From Branchiostoma floridae (Eukaryota > Chordata > Leptocardii > Amphioxiformes > Branchiostomatidae): a stretch of 64,000 nt of DNA. The notes under the pieces were generated by a model, which saw only the letters and a list, made by a program, of their open reading frames with translations, had not been told where the DNA came from and did no database searches. Position 1 is the stretch's first letter. Each line of letters begins with the position of its first letter. Shown here one piece after another: positions 59,701-64,000 of the stretch. The stretch covers positions 9,858,779-9,922,778 of the forward strand of contig NC_049983.1 of the NCBI RefSeq assembly GCF_000003815.2, written 5' to 3'. A program made the position numbers and the translations under genes.

Positions 59701-62700
59701 AACTGTGAAAACACAAACAGATAGACCAGGCGGTATACCTGATAGGATTGAAGCGTCCTCCGTTGACCGTCCAGACCTGGGATGTCTGTCATATGTCTGA
59801 TAGGCGACTAGTTCTACCAGCTCTGAATTCTCTTCTTGTTGCTTCCTCAAGTTTGAACTTGAAAGACAATATCCCCACTCACTTCCTGCCACTCACGGCT
59901 ACTTACAGTGTATTCGAATACGTAAACGTATGGACACAGAACACACATAAACATGGTGACACACCAAAAGTACAACCTTTTACACGGAAAACCTAAGTAC
60001 ACCATTTAACGTCCCAGAGGCATTGCTAACAAACAACCATACGTAGATATGATAGGGCGTATTTCATTTGACTTTTTAAAAGTGACTGGATGTGGAAAAA
60101 TACCACTCCTGCATTAGTTTTTTTTCTTTTACTCCTATAGAAAGTCACACTTCGGACTAAAAAAATATGTCTGGAATAGAGTGATCAGGTGAGCGACCCA
60201 ACCTCAGATCTGAGTGGACTCCAGGCTACGAAGTACCAGTATCTCAGTATCAATTTCTACGTTTTCAGAGGCCAGTCTGGAACACGCTGCCTGCCATGGC
60301 GTCGGCTGTGGAAGTGCCAACTACCTGAAGGAACTCCTCATTCCTTACATCAAAAGTCTTGGGATCTCCTCTAGCGACTTCCAGGGAGCCTTCGTGCTAG
60401 ACTCGGTCATGAACTTCAACAGTACAGAGGACAGTCAACGGATCCCTGACGAAGAACGCTTCAAGGAGGTACGATATGTAACAAGCTGCAAGGGGGCTCA
60501 TATTTACACCTTCCCAAATGCTAAGTGCTAAGAAGAGATCTAGAGAGTATGTACCGTTTTTAAAGCTTTAGGTATGACTCGGACGATCTAAGACCTCACT
60601 CACGACGTCGTTTCTTTCTGACGTCAAAAGAAAAAAAATATTTGCCACCAAAACGAAAACCATTGCATATCAAGGTCAAATGATATAAAAACTTAATAGT
60701 TAATGCCGTATATCTAAACTTTAAACTTACCTAAAACAATAAGAACGCTGATGGCCAAGGCGATAAGCAAAGGCCAGAGAAATGAAATTACTTTCTTATT
60801 GGGATCGCATATACTATACATGTAGATTTTGTCTAAAGATAAAGAACTGAGCCTCTGGACTCAAATAGCACATGACATTGCACAGTTCAGTGGATGTCTA
60901 ATAGAGTAGAACTCAACAGAAAATGGCACATTGAACTACGATCGTACATTGAGGAACGTAGCCATAAGTGGTATTAATTTATATGTTGGTAATTTTCTCT
61001 AGGCCCCCGGATTTCAAGAAGCGTACACTCGGATAAAGGCTGACGGAAATAAGGGTGATTTCATCGCTCTGGTCGGGCGGAACTTTGACTCTTCCCTGTA
61101 CCAGACCTTCATCTCAGCATGGGAGTCACTTCCTGACATCAGGTTTAAAAACCAGGTAACAAAACACTTTTAGATGCATATGGTTGTGAATATTAAAGCA
61201 AAAAAGCATTGTCTTTGTACTGAAATTCCTACACTGAACACTTCTGTGACACGTATTGTTAAACATACTACTGTCTCCTGCGGTTACCAGGGAAGTAACG
61301 TGCGCTACCTCACCTTAGGATTCAATGTGCGTTACGTTGTAATACCGACGGGCGTGTAGCAAACTCAAAGATAAAAGCCAATCCTGCACCAGATGGTACA
61401 TAGAGCAGCGCCCAACAACGTTTCGCTGACCATTGGGCCACATTTATTACTCACTTGTACATTACAAAAAGGGGGCTGGTCCTGTAGTAGTGTTGTGTGT
61501 GTTCAACTGTCAAAATATTTCCCAAAAGCTGATTGCTAAGCAGAGAGAGCAGTGTGCACCACTTTAAAGCTTTTGGTATGAACATTGAAACCTCATTCAT
61601 GACCAACCGACTTTGCCACTGCACCTGTCAGACGAATAAACAAGTAAATCAACAAAAGGAATCGGTGTTTCAATAACGTTTCTCTTGTTTCTTTTCTTTC
61701 TTAGCTGCTGCACATGCCAGACAAAGACCTCCCCGCACAAACAGACCCATACTGGGACGTGTACACCATGATGACCAGGGGAGACCACTACAGCTTCTGG
61801 ACCACCGACTCTGACCTCAAGGCTATCCACATAACTGACACCGGTGAGCCTAGATTGATCTTTGTTCATGTGAGCAGTACGTTTAAAATACTTGCGATTA
61901 TAAGTATACCAAATATAAGTTTCCAACCATGCACGTGTAAAAGCAACCTGTTGGCATCCAATATCTCTAAGTCGATACGTATATCGCTTGGAATAGTTAC
62001 TGAAAGTGCCCATGAAAATAATTTCATCAGGTTGGTAGGTCAATTAGGATAGTTTTCCTTCACACAAGTGATTAAATCTTAACTAATGACTTCTGGAAGT
62101 CAACCCCAGTTATGAACCGTGACGAGGGGGAATACAAACTTAGCCACGTTCGGGATTGTGTTCTCGACACAAAAGCGCCACCTACGTCGGCTACGTATAG
62201 CAGCGAGAAGCAGAACTCGAGTTAGAAGCTCAGAGGAAGACGTCTGATAGACTCGAAAGACTAACTAGTTGTGTAAAAGAAAACTATTCAAAATTTATGT
62301 GGTTGTCCACGGAGGTTCTTTTTTATCAGTCCTTTTTTCATCTATGGATACACACATGTAGTATTGTCAAATCAAGTCACTAAAGATATCCCTTCGTGAT
62401 GTGTAATTTGTCATTCCAGTCCAGGAGCGCGGATACATGCATGAATGTTACAACAAGCCCTGTGACAACACGGACCACCTGACTGCAGACAACATGGCGT
62501 TTCTGAAGAAGGTTACAGATGCCACCATCACGGCAGTCATGCAGATGGCAACGTATCCTGACAAGTGTCTTGGTAACAATCCTTTTTTGTCAGAGTATGA
62601 AACATTTGTAGACGAACAATAAATACTTGTCTTTCTGCTGACGATTGGTAGTCAAAGAAAAACTTATTTTAGTTGTTGCTCTACTTTCACAAGACATACA

Positions 62701-63700
62701 GGCCAGGCTCAGTAAGATTGGTGTTACAAGGCTTTCTTTTAATTGATCTTAGCGTTTTGGCGTTGTACCAAATAGGCTTGTATGTTTCCGCAAAATCAGC
62801 ACATGCGGCGTTCCACTTTCAAAATTATATTGTTGATTGCACACCATTCTTACCGTCATTTCCATAACTCTTACCCATACATGTCTTAGACAAAAGGAGA
62901 AAAAGAGCACCGAGCGAAAGAAAACCACGGCTATTATCTGGCCTGTGTTTACACAAACTCTCGCTGGATGGGCTTAATGACCCCCTCAACGAGTGTAAGG
63001 CCGATCGATAGGAGCGCAATTTTAGTCAAGCTAGGCCATTATCATCATAGCTTTGGACGCACAGTCTCCACTCACATACTTGTATGTCTTCTCGTTGTTT
63101 CAGATCCTGACACGGAATCCCCTGATCTGTTGAAGAGTGGTATAGTTCTTGACGGGAAGTCATGGCGAATGACTGCCGCGGGAGAAGAGGAAACATTTTC
63201 CTTCGCCGTCATCATCAACAAGGTCAAACCTAACGGTGCAGTGGAGGCTGTGATGGAGAACTCGGAGATCCAAGTACCGCTAGATGGTAATGAGGGCCTA
63301 CATGTGGCTTTTCCGTAATAAGGCGTTGGATTTCTAATTCATGTAATTCGTAGCGAGCAGCATTTTGCGTGATTGACTTCTTTGATTTTATTGTATTACG
63401 CAGGGTGGGTTTGTAAAGTCAGTGTTGATTGTTGTCAGGATACCCAAATGAAGACCCTTGGTAAGCTTTAAATCAGGTTAAGAATGAAGAATATAAGATG
63501 TACAAATACAATTTTTATTGACAGCTCTGATATAAACGAATGTTTTTAAACTGTATAAACTGTTTTAAACGTTTCCCTCCTGGACTACCAAACCTAAAAT
63601 GCTGTAGCGTTACTATTTGTCATTTGACTTATTTTCTCTTTGCCAGTTTTAATCAAATTTTCCTTTTTCAGAAGTGATGACGATGTCGGATGTTTGCTAG
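56762..63700 (+). CDS. Secreted M28-family zinc metallopeptidase
   Basis: Exons 56762-56822, 58284-58471, 59432-59663, 60269-60468, 61003-61155, 61705-61843, 62420-62572, 63104-63286 and a tentative last exon 63672-63700 (stop TAG) total 445 residues. The N-terminus MRLWIASLLLAYSWFVAKST is a signal peptide, so the product enters the secretory pathway. M28 features in order: H111-Y-D113 (VMVAAHYDT), D124 in GVSADGSGMAALLE, E157 in FDFEVHE, D205 in VLDSVMNF and H306 in RGDHYSFW. These fit the two-zinc aminopeptidase/carboxypeptidase fold. The usual Glu-Glu catalytic pair is replaced by Glu-Val, and the next stretch (ASLEHAACHGVGCGSANYL) is longer and Cys-rich. A C-terminal region after about residue 325 is not recognised. 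Nearest named relatives cannot be decided; substrate is unknown. The final exon is uncertain and the gene may continue past the window. Confidence 0.8.
57486..57649. repeat. Inverted-repeat element family C, second copy
   Basis: Left end CATTCCAATCCGGGGTCCGG and right end CAGTTTGGAAATGTGACGT. The inner TTTTCGTTCCCGAAAGCTGC matches family C at 16494-16687 (TTTTCGTTCCCAAAAGTTGC). It lies in the first intron of the peptidase gene. Confidence 0.65.
57668..58240. repeat. Inverted-repeat element family D, second copy
   Basis: CCACAGCAAGTAAATTTTAT then GGATGACATC on the left. GATGTCATCCAAAAAATTTA then CCTGCTGTGACC on the right forms the complement. GCGCGCGC and CGAAAATTAATG are shared with the copy at 20833. 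Confidence 0.55.
59254..59376. repeat. Dispersed element E1, second copy
   Basis: See the related stretch at 36338-36445. The shared blocks are GTATACACGGACCAAATTTT, GCCTTCTTCGGGAT and ACCAACACAGATGAGCTTCC. It lies just upstream of the peptidase exon at 59432. Confidence 0.45.
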
Positions 63701-64000
63701 ATTGCAGACCACTATATGCATTTTGCATTTCAATTTTAATCAACAAAAAAAGGTTGACTTATCGCCAATGGTGGATTCAAAATTTGCACTCCAAAAAGCA
63801 TCATAAAGGTCAACTAGTCTGGTGGATAAAATCACACAAAAAATCACATCATTGAAAGCGATGGAACAACCTTCCGTCTAGCAATCTCTTGACCACGATA
63901 TAAACATGCCGATAGATGTATACACAGAAAGTGTAGATCTGTTAGTTTTCTTCTACATCACACAGTAATCATACATTATATTCTGCACATTTTCCTCCTG
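63701..64000 (+). other. End of window, nothing assignable
   Basis: AT-rich sequence after the tentative last peptidase exon. No splice-bounded coding segment or canonical AATAAA signal is seen, so either 3' UTR or intron of the peptidase gene. Confidence 0.4.

Noticed and set aside
59515-59892. 125-residue minus-strand open frame over the peptidase catalytic exon
   Set aside because: Antisense shadow of the M28 exon.

Overview
This is a eukaryotic, intron-rich window from an animal, most likely an invertebrate chordate such as amphioxus (Branchiostoma). The reasons are vertebrate-like gene families with GT-AG introns, one undivided KDM7-type demethylase in place of the vertebrate PHF8/PHF2/KDM7A trio, a mu-crystallin orthologue, lineage-specific receptor architectures, and many short inverted-repeat transposons. 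The organism call is inference from gene content. All exon models were built by hand from reading frame, splice sites and phase; four of the five genes give a consistent frame across every junction, and the fifth is interrupted by an assembly gap.

Region by region. (1) 268-15132, plus strand: the 3' part of a large cadherin-superfamily receptor with about 18 visible extracellular cadherin repeats, one membrane segment and a short tail; its 5' end lies outside the window. (2) 18454-26865, plus strand: a small type I membrane protein with a fibrinogen-like domain of the contactin-associated (CNTNAP) type, a very cysteine-rich juxtamembrane stretch and a tail partly hidden by a run of N. (3) 29487-48822, minus strand: a complete PHD-JmjC histone demethylase (KDM7/PHF8 family, 23 coding exons, about 954 residues). 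(4) 49877-54731, plus strand: ketimine reductase mu-crystallin (CRYM, 308 residues), head-to-head with the demethylase. (5) 56762 to about 63700, plus strand: a secreted M28-family zinc peptidase.

The most striking point is that genes 1 and 2 have unrelated ectodomains but end in the same cytoplasmic module: ...AVDP, then a phase-1 intron, then ATG[KR][TS]Y[LV]YN..TG.RKW.DTA. They look like two adjacent receptors that share a tail by exon duplication and may plug into the same intracellular partner. In the cadherin, repeats alternate strictly between canonical (NDN) and degenerate (NEF/NEY) calcium linkers over the first thirteen repeats.

The demethylase contains two tandem homologous exons between its PHD and JmjC domains, and reading phase forces exactly one of them to be used. 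Elsewhere the locus shows several tandem duplications of exon edges into neighbouring introns (near 21.5, 34.1 and 39.8 kb). At least five inverted-repeat element families, a Ty3/gypsy fragment, a 120-bp palindrome and several microsatellites fill the introns.
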